A stretch of 64,000 nt of DNA from Mesostigma viride. Taxonomy: Eukaryota > Streptophyta > Mesostigmatophyceae > Mesostigmatales > Mesostigmataceae. The translations under genes and the position numbers were made by a program. The stretch is taken from assembly GCA_009746045.1 (NCBI GenBank), contig RPFO01000324.1, positions 15,001 through 79,000 of the forward strand, given 5' to 3'. The notes beneath the pieces are model-generated. The model had not been told where the DNA came from. It worked only from the letters and a program-made list of their open reading frames with translations, and did not search any database. Below, one piece after another: positions 48,372 through 59,838 of this stretch (its first letter is position 1; each line of letters begins with the position of its first letter).

Positions 48372-51300
48372 ACCTTAGACATCAGTTTAAGGCTCTCAGG
48401 GCCTCATCCACATTCCACCAATCATCTCCTGCAATTAGAGCATTGATTCAAACCTATCAGGAACGCACCCTGACACCTGAAGCAGCCATTGAACAGTGGC
48501 CTACCTTTATCACTGATCTGAAACAGCTAGTGCTTACCAATAACCACATGGAAGCAGTAGAACGTTTCAACTGGCTTGCTGCATATAAGGTGAACAAGAA
48601 TAACCTCTCTGGGGATGCAAAAACATACAGGGTAATGATAGAGAAAGACCTTGAGCTTCTCAAGCTCCAACCAAGGTATCTCATCCACACGTCCTGGCTA
48701 ACAAAAGCTAATTTGCAACCTTCTGTCCTGGCTACCCTGCTTACAGGCCTCAAGTCCCTCTGGGACAACTTCAGAGCTGCCATGCTCTATATCGAGGAGG
48801 CAGTGGACCCCCTGGGTACTGGCAACCCCCAGGCCCAGGACCCCAAGGTCCAGGGTGTCCAAGGCCACAAGCGCAAGGGGGGCCAGCCAGGGGGGGCACC
48901 CAAGACCCACAAGTCCTCCCACCAAGGGGGCAGTGGCTCTCAGGGGCGTGGCAACACGTGGCACCGTGTGCCCCTGCATGGCAACCCCAACAACAACAAC
49001 AACAACAACAATAACAACAACAGGTCCCAGCAGGGCAATAATAACAACAGGTCCCAACAGGGCCAAAACAACAACAACAACAGGTCCCAGCAGGGCCAGA
49101 ACCACAACAACAATCGGTCCCAGCAGGGAAACAACAACAACAACAACAACAACAACCAACCTGGAAACCCTGGCCCACGGTGCCTGAGGTGCTTCCAGAG
49201 GGGGCATGACAGGACACTGCCCCAACAACGACTCCCTGCACCAACGTGGATCTCTGCCCGGGTTGCTGGCACGCACGTCATCCCCTGGGACCTCCAGGCA
49301 GCCGGTGCAACAGGACTCGCTACCAAAAACAATGTGAGTTCTCTCACCTTGCTTACTCTGAGGATGATGATCTCATTACCATCCATTGGGGATGGCAGCC
49401 AGGGCATAATTGATTTTGAGGCAGCAACCTTACTGTCCTCCCAACACCCTGTCCTGGAACCTTACATAAAAGCACTAACCCCTACTGTTGACAACTCCAT
49501 AGATATCAAGGAGCTTGCTCATCAGCTGCACCTAGCCATGGGTCATGAAACAGTGGCTGAGGAACTGGCCAGACGGCTGGGGGGTAGTAGCATGGGAAAA
49601 CAACTCAGGAATGCAGTAAAACTGGCTAGACAACACTGTCAAGAATGTCAGTTCAATAGCCCCAAACCTCAAAAATGGCATACTGCAACTCCTTCCACCA
49701 ATAGGGGCATGATAGTGGGGGATGTGATGCACATCAACAAAGATGTCCAACCCTACCTGATCCTAAAAGACTCATGGTCCAGGTTCACAGTAATGGAACC
49801 CCTACCTGGCATGTCTGCAGGGCAGCTACGTGTTGCACTCATGATTGCTTTACCCAGATTCTACCCAGTTGACAGAATTTTGCTTGATCAACAATTTTCT
49901 TGTCTGACTGACCTGGAAGGGTGTGAAGCAATAGAGATTGCTGGGCTGGAAGATCATGAGGGTCAGGGGGTCATTGAAAGAACCATCAGATCTGTCAAAA
50001 CCCTACTAGCCAAAAATCCTTCCAAGGATGCTACTTCAGGGGTCTATTGTGACAGGGCACTCTGGTGTCATGAAATGTGCACAACCCTAAACATGAGACC
50101 TGTCTTGCATGCCAAGTGGGGTGAAGTAATCCCAGCAGGCCTGCAGGCAGGTGTATATCCCCCAGAGGTGATAGCACTGTACAACACTGCACGTGCACAA
50201 ACCTCAGCAAAACTGGCAGAAAAAGATAAAACCCATTCCAGGCCAGTATTCCAAAAAGGTGATCAAGTTCTCTATTACAAGGAAAACAGCTTTGGTAAGG
50301 TTGGAACTTGGCTAGGTCCAGTTACCATCCGTGGATTTACCAAAAACAGCAAGACCGTGGAGGTCAAGCACAATATCAATGGGAAGCGTCACAGGGTGAG
50401 CTGTCATAGAATTAAGAAGTATTATTCTCCCATGGCAGACGTGCCTGGGGAAGAGTCTTTAAGCATGGACTCACTACTTCTATCTGGCAACTCCAGCATG
50501 CCCAGCAGTAGCCCTGAGCCACCAATTACTGCTGTTGACAGCACCACAGCACCCTCTGTGAACCCTTCCACCCTCAGTGAAGCCAGGCCCACTTCACAAC
50601 CTGGGGATTGCTTAACCAGGCACGAGGTAGCTGGGTTGGAAGCATTAGCTCAGCCCCAAGGCACCAAATTGTCTGCCAACCCTCCCGCTCTGAGGTCAAG
50701 ATTGGCAGTCGCCTTGCAAGCATTACACAGGTCACATAAGCAACAAGCTGCTGTGGCCGCAGGGTTGGCAAAAGTCTCAGCTGTGTGCACTAGTCAGGAC
50801 CCCTGGACCCTGGCAATAGACACTCAGGCACAGGTCAGTGTGATCAGTGCACAAGCCATCCCTGGTCTTGAGATTGCACCTTCATTTTGGGCACGGGTGC
50901 AGGATTTCTCAGGCCAAAGCTCACTGGATGTAGTGGGACAAGTGATGCTCCCTATACTTGGTATTCAGACACCCTTCCAGGTGGTGGAGGGGTACTCTGG
51001 TAACACCTTGTTGGGGGAACCTTTTGTATCCTATCCTGGGGTGCTTATCTCAGCTAATGAGCTCAGTGTCACAGGGGTGGGTGCAGTTCCTCTGGACCAC
51101 TTTAAAATCCCTCTCTCCAGTATTGTCCCTGGTATGGATGCTGTCATCAAGGCAGTCAACACTCAGTATGCACCAGGGGAGATCCCTGATCTGGACAAGT
51201 TAGTGCACAGCCAGTTCCTCCATCCCTCAGCCTTTGGGCTGGGTAAGTGGGACATAGCCATGCACTCACCCCACCAAATCTCCCACGTCATACAAGAATG

Positions 51301-52859
51301 CAAAACACAAAAAGGGTTTACCAAGTGGCTGATGGCCATTGTCCACCAAGCCAGGCAGGAATGGGTCCTGCCCAACCCCAAAAACCCTCAATACAAACCT
51401 CCTGTCACCCCTTCATGGGACGTGCCAGAGGGAGCCAAAAAGCTCAGATTAAAATTTGTTCTCAAACAAAAACCACAAAAAGTGGGCTCCCCAATCTTCC
51501 ATGCCAGACCATGTGTCACAGAATTAAAGGGGACATCCACACTGCCAAAAGGGGAAACCTACACACCTGGGCTGCAACAAACCTCACTCAGGATCATGCT
51601 CTCCCTATTCCTCCACAACCTCAATGCAGGCCAAGACTATGTCTGCAAAGCCACTGATATTAAAAGGGCCTTCCTCAGGGGGGACCCAGAAAAGGCTGAA
51701 TCTGTGTGGAAAGGGAAGGTGTACGTGGTAGACACCCCAGCTGTGTGGAAACCTTACATTGATGAGCCCCACCTTATCATCAACATTGGGGTGGAAGGGC
51801 TTGTCAGTGCCCCAAAAATTTTCAGAGACTCAGCAGAGGAAGTATTCAAAAAGCTCAAGGCCACGTATGATGACCTGGACCCATGCTTTTTTGTTGTACC
51901 CACCCCCTCTGGACTGCTGTTCTTTGTGTGGCATGGAGATGACCAACTCATTTGTGGGCCTAGAGCTGAGGTGGAAAAATTTATTCAGCAGGTCCAGGAA
52001 TCATATGAGATTGGCAAACAGGTGGAATTGAGCACAACCCCCATCCAGTTCTGTGGCATCATGTTGCAGCTGCATAGGCAGCCAGATCAGTGGGTCTGCT
52101 CTCTCTCCTCCTGCAGAATATATCCAAGATTGTCTAGATCTGCTGCAGGACAACTACCTCCCCTTACACATGTGTGCCACTGTTCAGGGCAAACTGGGGT
52201 GGTGGTCAGCCATCTGTGGGGCTCCCTTAGCTGTCATCAGCAGGGTCACCCATGATGTTCTAGTCAAGATAAAATGCAGTCACATCAGGAAGTTGGTCAA
52301 TGACTGCCCCCCCTCATCCTCCATGGCCTGAATCTGATGGAAGACATCCACATCCAATGTGTCATGGACAGCTCCATGGAGAGCAGAACAATCAATCAGA
52401 TGGGGGCACGGGAATCAGGGCTGTTTTTTCTCACCAACAGGTCAGATTACATGTCCCTCACTTCCTGGTACAGCAGGCTACACCGCAGAAAACCTGGCAG
52501 CAGCAACTCAGCTGAATGTCGTGCTGTGGTGTCTGCTGCATTGCATGCTCGTTCCCTGCAGCACATGCTCACCTGGCTACAAACCCAGGCAGGCAGCACA
52601 TGCAATGTCATCTCACATCTCTATACTGACAGCCTCTGTGATCAGTTTTCTAACCAAGAAATCTGTTTCTGCTGCTGTCCACACTGACTTGGATTGGGTG
52701 ATCCTCAAACAGGAGGCCACCTATTTTTCCAGCTGGACTCATGTGGATGATGAGGACAACCCAGCAGACGCTCTAACGAAGCTGCGGGATGCTGCTGGCC
52801 AACAGTACCAGCTCCTCTTTCAGAACATGAACCCCTATGATATCAGAGTCAGTGTTTGA
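48359..52859 (+). pseudogene. Copia-like capsid-IN-PR-RT-RNase H polyprotein, broken
   Basis: Order seen: capsid-like helices (48370-48830), Asn/Gln-rich linker (48990-49160), a zinc knuckle missing its last Cys (CLRCFQRGH, 49183), an integrase finger (HQLH...CQEC, 49519-49650), and a core with GDVMH (49719), LLDQQF (about 49889) and IERT (about 49972), giving D-54-D-29-E spacing. An integrase C-terminal SH3-like segment follows (50250-50430), then a retropepsin-like domain with DTQA at 50819-50830 and NTLLGEPF near 51003. RT (51420-52070) has TDIKRAFLRG and HGDD where copia normally has YVDD. RNase H pieces (VMDSSME, AEC, YTDS, NPADALTK) end at 52859. Frames change near 49217, 52110, 52290 and 52660. 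Protease after integrase is not the standard Ty1/copia order. Confidence 0.7.
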
Positions 52860-53233
52860 ATAAATGACTGGCCATAGCACAGTACACAACCACCACACCC
52901 CCTTACCACAGCGATAGCTGCTGGGCGCCATAAAATTCAACACATTCGTTGTGGGGTGTGAGTGCTGGCTAGGTCAGATTTGTATCCATTTGCAGCTTGA
53001 GGACACAAGCTTTGTATCCACTTACTTAATGTGTGCTTCAGTAACTGGCCAAACCAGCCAGCTGTGTACACCTTATTTAATGTGCAATATAACACCTGGC
53101 CAGAACAGCCAGCTGTAACCAACCTGGCTCAACCAGCCATGTCTCTTTTGTACCCCTAATCAACTTAAAAACAATAACAATAATGTTGGGGGTGCAGACC
53201 TGCATTAAGAAATAAATAATAAAACAATACTGG
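52860..53233 (+). other. Copia-like 3' untranslated region
   Basis: CCAGCCAGCTGTGTACACC-type phrases are repeated (ACTGGCCAAACCAGCCAGCT and CCTGGCCAGAACAGCCAGCT). A purine run GTTGGGGGTG at 53185-53194 may be the polypurine tract, although it lies about 40 bases before the LTR. No gene. Confidence 0.4.
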
Positions 53234-53714
53234 AGTTAGTCTCCATGCTTTGCTGTAGACTAAGTCTCAAAGGCATTGTGAATACAACGTATGAATAAGC
53301 CTTGTAAACCTACGTTGGTATGTGAATATAAATACCACGTGGGCTATGCAGATAGGAATGCTAGTCGAGTCGCATACGTTTCCCTAGATAGGTACTTTGG
53401 GTACTGAGGTACGTGACAGATGTCAGTACCCAGTATACGTAGTGTCCTGTCATTGGACGGTACTAGAGTATCCTAGATAGGGACCGTACTGCAGCGTGCA
53501 TTGATCTGTGATCGCACGATGCAGTGACTAGACTGCTACCTGTCATCGTGCGGCCTCGGGCCAACGGTCTGCACCCAACGGTCACTGGCGGCGCAGCCAG
53601 TGAGAGGAACGTTGATAAAGGGTAAACCTATTTTCTAATGAACCAAGCAATTCATTGCTCTCAGCACACAGTGTTCTCAAGCATTGTACCAAGTCGGTCA
53701 TTCGTATTCTAACT
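53234..53714 (+). repeat. Copia-like 3' LTR
   Basis: Near-identical to 46050-46532, 481 bases, same AGTTAG...CTAACT ends. Followed by the right GCAAC target duplication at 53715-53719. Confidence 0.9.
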
Positions 53715-53719
53715 GCAAC

Positions 53720-54801
53720 AGCATGGTCTTGGTGTTCCTGGACCGCCTGACGCGCATGTGTCACTTGGCCCCGTGTCCGGTCGACCTCACAGCGGAGGAG
53801 TGCGCCAAGATATACCTGACGCACGTGTTCCGGTTTCACGGGCTCAGCCGGCAGTTCATCTCTGACCGCGACAAGCTCTTCACGGCCAAATTCTGGCAGG
53901 AGTTCTTCGAGCGGCTGGGCACCAAGGTGTCGCTGGGCACGGCCTACGACAGCTCGTCGTCGCACCTGGTGGAGCGGTTGAACCGCACAGTGCAAGAGAC
54001 CATGCGACACTACACCGACACGGTGGGCAGCAATTGGGAAGAACTTCTGGGCTTGGTGGAGTTTTCCCTGAACAATGCCCCCCAGGCCGCCCATGGGTTT
54101 ACTCCCTTTTTCCTCAACTCCGGCCGACACCCTCTCACACCACTCGACTTGCTTGTGAGCCCCGGACTTGGAGAGGATCAGGTCAAGCTGGACACCCTTC
54201 AGGGGGTTGAGCGGTTGCTGCAGCGGATGCACCAGGCGCATAACAGCGCAGTCCAGGGCTACCGCGCAGCGACGGAGCGGTATATCTGGAGAGGACAGCC
54301 GGCAAGCGGGATCACCGAACGCCGTCCATCGAGGTGGGCGATTGGGTCCTGGTTGAGGGCCCCAGATCGGGCGATTTTCACACAAGGTGGAGAAGGAGCT
54401 GAAGACTAAGCTCCGTCCCATGTTCCTGGGTCCCTACAAGGTCCTCACCAAGTTCGATGATGTCATGTTCCAGGTGGACATCCCAGTGTCATGGAACCTC
54501 ACGTCCAACCGTTTCCACCGTGACCAGCTCAAGTTGTATGACCAGAACACCATCCAGGGCAGGGTCAATCCCCCAGCCCCGCTGGAGTTCAATCCGGACA
54601 CGGGGGATTCAACAAGAGGACGAGGTGGCAGCGATCGTGGGACACCGGGATGTCAGACGGGGACGAGGGGTCCAGCGACAATACCGGGTGCGATGGCGAT
54701 TCGCACAGCATGAGTCTGAGGACTCCTGGCGCACCGCTACTGAGTTAGCGGGGTGCGCCCGCTTACTAGAAGCATATAAGAAGACGCACCAGTTGTGTTA
54801 G
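53720..54801 (+). pseudogene. Ty3/gypsy integrase, downstream part, and chromodomain
   Basis: Continues the integrase core directly after the insertion site (SMVLVFLDRLTR). The second Asp (ISDRDK) and the Glu (HLVERLNR) have the standard D-35-E spacing, although the usual DGQTE context is SSSHLVE. The GPY/F-like segment (MFLGPYKVL, near 54420) and a chromodomain-like end (EDEVAAIVGHRDVRRGR...YRVRW...DSWR, 54620-54780) follow in other frames: breaks near 54300, 54383 (extra CA) and 54605 (extra G). Stop at 54799-54801. Confidence 0.75.
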
Positions 54802-54826
54802 CAGACCACATCCGGTAGGGTGTAGG

Positions 54827-57440
54827 GTGAGAGTGGTGTGTGAGCTGGGTATCAGGTACACGCCGACTAATGCCCTGGCATCTTGTGTGTGGGCTGCGCA
54901 GGGGGACGCCGCGGAGGCGCTTCCCAGGGGCCAGACTTCCGTCGGCGCCGCGGAGGCTGCAGACGCAGAGATCCGGGAAGCAGACGGGGAGTCCAGCGAT
55001 GAGGATCTGGTTGCCATGGACATACCCGACCAACCTGAGGTCCCACAACCAGAAGCGGGGGCGAGGACGCAGACAGCTCGCGGAGAGTCTGCTGTTCGAG
55101 GGGCCGGGTGCCCTAGGGGCTGGGGGCTCGGGAGGTGGTGGCTGGCAGACGGGGCCTTCATCTGGCCGCGAGCGCCGGCAAGAAACGTCGTCCAGACCCG
55201 GAGCACCGGACACGCGTACGTTGCAGCTAGTGAAGGAGCTGAACACGGAGACGTTTAATCCCCGAGTGTTCCTGCGCAACTATGGTCGGGAGGGTGACTT
55301 GTTGGAACGACGACGTCGGCGCCGTAACCAGATGCCTTCGCAACTCCGCGCTGATTCCATTCTGGCGCGGGTCAGCCCTGCGCATTTGGAGACTTTTCGA
55401 GGGTTCGTGCGGCGAAATGTGGGGTTCAAGATCGAGACCCGCACCGCTGAGCGCGACGGTGTGGTGGTCGGCACAGATTGGGATACCCATGAGCGGGAGT
55501 GCCTTTGTCACGCGTGCATGAACACGCTGGACGCGGGTCTGGCATTTCCACGGCTTTTGCTCCTCCTAATTCCGCCCGCAGAACGGAAACTGCTGGATCG
55601 CTACTTTCCCCGGTACCTTCCGTTGGAGGGGGCGCTTCGGGGCGAAAAATGTCTGCGGGCGGGGCAGTATTCGTTACGGCAGGCTCTGGATCGCATCGTG
55701 GCTATGGATGATGAAGACCAGGACGATGGGAGTGAGGGGTACGACTCTGATTCCGAAGACCACCCTCCACGCCCTCTCTCTCGTTCCCCTCCGCGGGATC
55801 CGACATCTCGGGGCTCCCTGGAGGGCGGCGCAGGACCCCGTCCTGTGCCACGTTACGAGGCGCCACCGCCGGCGACGGGCTGGGGGCGACCTCCCGGGCG
55901 TGAGTCGCGGAGTCTTCCGAGGGCCACCGGATGGGGTACGTGGGGGCAGTCAACCCGCTTCTCGGCGTGCTCCGGAGCGGCCTGCACGTCGTCGCTTGCC
56001 ATCGCCGTCCTCGAGCTCGCGTTCCCGTTCAGACTCAGGGACCGAGGTACGAACCGCTCGCCGAGCGTCACCACCACCTCGGCGCCCGGATGCCCGTCAC
56101 TGGGAGCGCACGTGGGGGTCCGTGCTGGAGTTGGAGCGAGAGAGTCGGCGACCGCAATCGGATACGACGGAGACCGCTGCGGCCAGGACAGAACAGCCGG
56201 CCGGGGGGGGGCCTCTGGTGTGGTCCCCGCGGGCACTCCGTCAGATGTGGGCCAAGAGGAGCCTACCTTCCATGTCTCCCTGGAGCCTCGCTCCCGGTCG
56301 GAAGTGGTTCCACCGGAGCCTAATTTCCTGGTCTCCTTGGAGCCACGTCCCCGGCCTGCCCAAGCCGGATCGTCGATGTCACGTCCCGCGGAGGGACCCA
56401 GCAGACCCACCACGTCGGATCGACCCTCGCACCATCCCGCGGAGGGACCGTGCCTACATACTATACGGATTGCCGCGGAAGGTCCCAGTGTGACGGGCAT
56501 CATGGTGCCAGCGGAGCCCGTGGTAACCATTGAGGCGCTCGTGGCAGCGGTGCAATCAGGGCAGGGTCTGATACAGCGTATGTTGGACCAGCTCGGGCGC
56601 CAGGGCGATCAGTCCGCCGCCACCTCCGTGGGCTATGATGCAGCTTCCAGGGCTCCGGGGTCTTCACACGAGGAGTGGTCAATGGGGGATTTCATACGGG
56701 CGGTTCCGGGTAGGGCAGTAAGGCACGGTGGGCCGGGGCCTCGTACGGAGAAGTTGTGTGTGGCTTTCGAGGGACCTTTGTCTCTCCAGGTCCCTCCTGG
56801 CCTGCATCTGCCCGCTCCTTTGGTGTTTCAAGCGGGTCCCTGGCGCGCGGTAGACCGCGGTGCCTACTGGGAACAACTAGAAATCACCTTCTTCCCACAG
56901 GCTCCACTGCCCCTACCGCAACCCGTCGATCCTCGTTTTCCCCAGGTGGTGGGGCACACTGTGCGGTTCGGTTCCGAAGATTGGTGGGACTGGAGATATC
57001 AGGCGGATGATAGGGTGGGGCACGTGGTGACGCCGCCAAAGGTGGCCCCAACGGAAGGGCGTGCCTTCCTGGAACGGGTGGTGCCTGATATTGCAGGGGC
57101 TCCGAGGGTGACTATCAACGATGATCACGTGCGCACAGAGGTTTTTATGATGGGGGTGCAGTTTGTTCGCGAGCACCGCTGTGGGGTGGTGGATCGGTGG
57201 GCGCTGACTCTTCTATTTACCCACCCCCAGTACCTTGCTGGGTTCCTGTCCATGTGGCCCCGGGGTACGTGGGTGGAGCTATCCAGGATGGGTCGGCATA
57301 AGATGTCTCCCTATCAGGTGGCCTTCGAGTGGGATCTATGTGCGAACCCCGGGGTGATGATCCGTCAAATGACCCCCGTGGGACGTCGGGCTCTCATTAA
57401 GGTCCAGCAGCAGCGGCGGGCCACCGGCGGCGGACGCTAG
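54827..57440 (+). CDS. Third ORF of the Ty3/gypsy element, unknown function
   Basis: The region between the chromodomain stop and the polypurine tract is open for ~2.6 kb. An acidic N-terminus (DAEIREADGESSDEDLV, 54950-55030) lies in another frame from the main body, which starts near 55090. A conserved-looking part (55225-55700) has Arg-rich and CLCHACM segments and an acidic end. A Ser/Arg-rich middle (55950-56200) reads best in a +1 frame that would return at the nine-G run near 56202-56211. The C-terminal ~300 residues (56500-57440) are Trp- and Pro-rich with WDWRYQ and GTWVELSRMG. No transmembrane segment, signal peptide or known Env/Gag motif is visible. An extra gene carried by the element is the simplest reading. 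Confidence 0.55.
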
Positions 57441-57649
57441 AGTGGATATTTCAGTTTTTGGGACGGATAGCGGAATGATCCAGTCCACAGAGTTCTGGCT
57501 ACTACGTCAGGGTCGGTCACGTGTATCAACCTCTAGGGGAACTGGTATTACTGACCTGCGGGTGAACCGAGGTCGGGACAGTACTCTTATAGTAGTATTG
57601 TTTTGCTTCCTTATCCTATCTTTGTACGGTAGGGACTACCGACCCCCGT

Positions 57650-57661
57650 GGGGGGGAGGAG
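57650..57661 (+). other. Polypurine tract
   Basis: GGGGGGGAGGAG immediately upstream of the 3' LTR start, in the expected place for plus-strand priming. Confidence 0.75.
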
Positions 57662-58730
57662 TGTTACGTCCCGGCCCTTTTAGTCGGACGTAACAATGGA
57701 ATAAATTACTAAGGCCTTGTGGCCGTTGTACTGGGTTTTATGAATACAAGTAGACCCGGCGGGGGCGAAGCCCCCAACTATTTTGGACTCCACAACTAAT
57801 GGAGAAAAGCCCGGCTGCGCAGAGTCTAAATGAAATTCCCGTGGCCCGGTGCCAGACTGCCAGTGGCCCAGTGCCCGTGGCCCGGCGCGGCGCCCGTGGC
57901 CCGGTACTGGTTAGTGGCCCGGTGGCTACTGGCTAGTGCGAGTTGTGGCCCGTTGAAATTCCTTTCGTCCCTCCGTTGCTGAAATTTTTTCCCCGTGGCT
58001 AGTTGCCCGTGGCCCGTGGCTACTGGCTTCGCTGCGGTCCGGATAGGAATAATTAGTACGGTGCTCGCTGCGCTCGCTGGGCGCTTCGCGCGTACTGTAT
58101 CTGCGATATCTGCGATTCTTCCGTCAACCTCCGAGTACCCCCTAATGGCTGATTTTTGTACCACGATTTTCTACCTAATTTTGCAACCAACGGTCACGAA
58201 GCTCGCTTTATATAGGGGAAAGGATTGACTATTGTGTGAATTGGACTAGTTATTTTGGTCCTAGGTTGACCTTTTAGGGGCCGGTGCCGTGGCGCCGCGC
58301 CAGTTCTGGATCTGTCTATAGTTCTAGGCGTGGATCCTGTAGTTGGGGGTCGATGTCGGCCCGGATCCTACGCGGAATGAGTGACTTGGATTGTCCAGTG
58401 GGATTTGGTGTTGTATCTGCGCCGCAACCAACCTAGGTTAAATTAGTCAGAGGACGAGAGTGTCGTCCTCTTGGTTTGATGAATGATAAGTGCGAATACG
58501 CCTACACATTGAGCCCGGGGCAATTATCCATTTGTAATTGCCGGTCTTGCTAGCCATTATAAGTGTGTACAAATCAGCTTGGTATCAAGCCGTGATGCCA
58601 GATAACTCACGACTCACGTCGTGAAGCGCAACCTACATTATGTTACCTTGAATTATTCCTAATTCCGGCAAGGAGGGTCTTTCGCTACGTAGCTCAGGCT
58701 AGCTAGGTGTGTCTGGGCTGGGACGTAACA
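57662..58730 (+). repeat. Ty3/gypsy 3' LTR (complete)
   Basis: 1,069 bases with perfect inverted ends TGTTACGTCC...GGACGTAACA. TATA-like TTTATATAG lies at 58207-58215. GTGGCCCGGT-type repeats occur at 57840-57950. The last 250 bases match the 5' remnant with scattered differences, including an extra CTAG at about 58700. Confidence 0.85.
58207..58215 (+). promoter_or_regulatory. TATA box in Ty3/gypsy LTR
   Basis: TTTATATAG within the LTR, about 520 bases before its end, is a likely start-site element for the retrotransposon transcript. Confidence 0.5.
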
Positions 58731-58734
58731 CGTG

Positions 58735-59070
58735 GCCGCTCTCTGCCACTGTCCTGGAGCTAAGGTGCTGCTGCTTCCTCGCCTTCAGCCCGGCCTTCTT
58801 GACCCACAACTCCTGGAACTCTAACCTCCCTTTCTACCCAATCTTTGCCTCAAGGCAAGCATCTCAGTATGCCCTGCCCTGCGATGCCCGCAAAAGGTGC
58901 ACGCATCCGGGACGTCGCACTAATCTGCTTACCATCGCCACTAGTAAAATTGTGCCATGGCCGCAAAATGAGCAGCTAAACTTCAGCTGCGAAACCGTTT
59001 TCCCCAGAGTATCCTTCACCATGACTGTTTTTTTCGCTACTGATTTATGCTCTGGCCCTTTTTCTGGCAT
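58735..59070 (-). pseudogene. hAT-type BED zinc-finger transposase fragment
   Basis: On minus from 59070: VMVKDTLGK..., then CSFCG, a frame change, then QISATSRMRAPFAGIAGQGILRC, the BED-finger pattern C-x2-C...SRxxxHxxGIxGQGIxxC with the usual His replaced by Pro. Charged, Gln/Lys-rich sequence continues in a third frame (ELWVKKAGLKARKQQH) up to the gypsy LTR end. The gypsy element therefore appears to have landed inside an older hAT-type gene. The rest of that gene was not found. Confidence 0.5.
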
Positions 59071-59838
59071 TGCTGCGAAAACACGTTTGCCCTTAGTGCA
59101 AAATCCAATGGCACACCGCCATGTAATATTGTTGTGATAAGCTTACAGTTTGTGTATTTTCTGTACCACGTTCCCAACACGGCTGGCATTTTCATCCTTG
59201 TGGCATGGTATATGCCAAACATAATAATGAATGCTAGTATATACGTGCCATGAAGCGTTTCGCGCTGCCTCACTTATGCCCCTTGATTCCTGAGAGCAAA
59301 TGCTAGGTCTGTTTGAGAGGTCACTGTGTGATTCCGCCTGCTGTTAAAATGGATAGTTACCATGCTTGAGCACGCAAGTTGCTGAACGATCTATATCGTG
59401 CCGCAATGCTCATGATAAAGAGAAATTTTGCAATTCCTGAATTGGCTTGCCCGAACTATAGGGACAGCATTGAACATCCTTGAGAGACAGGTGCGTCGAT
59501 CGACAGGGATCGATCGTGCGTAATCCAGCTTTCTGTGTCTGTAGTTGCAGTCACTTAGCATGTGGCATCCCTGTTGTCGGGAGCGAAGGTTTAGGAATCG
59601 CGGACATGCCACTCTTAAGTAATGGTGTTGCAGTTTGCAGGCGCGTCGTTTTTCCATGCCGATTTTTATGTTCTTATGAACAAAATTCTAATTGATGGTC
59701 TCATACACTATAGCAAAATTTATTGTGTTTGCTTTGTTATACAGCCGTCATGAACGGCACAATTTTCTTCTTATCGTGGTTGCTCCATACATCCTGGAAC
59801 ATTCCACCAGCTACTTGCATCGCCCATGAGCACGCAAC
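59071..59838. other. Gene-free stretch
   Basis: AT-rich unique sequence with no convincing frame, repeat or RNA gene. A palindromic CGATCGACAGGGATCGATCG lies near 59497. Confidence 0.4.

Larger units (their letters stand above)
46050..53714 (+). mobile_element. Ty1/copia-like LTR retrotransposon nested in gypsy integrase
   Basis: 7,665 bases with LTRs of 483 and 481 bases, 5-bp target duplication, and LTR ends AGTTAG...CTAACT rather than TG...CA. The RT type (TDIKRAFLRG, then a GDD box) and a copia-type RNase H ending in NPADALTK place it near Ty1/copia. The LTRs differ only by a TA indel and about two substitutions that I can see, so insertion is recent, although the coding region is broken in many places. 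Confidence 0.85.

Noticed and set aside
54290-54390. Integrase C-terminal frame breaks as CATG-type events
   Set aside because: The shifts need two extra bases or a one-base change, and one sits in a CACA run; they do not fit the four-base pattern.
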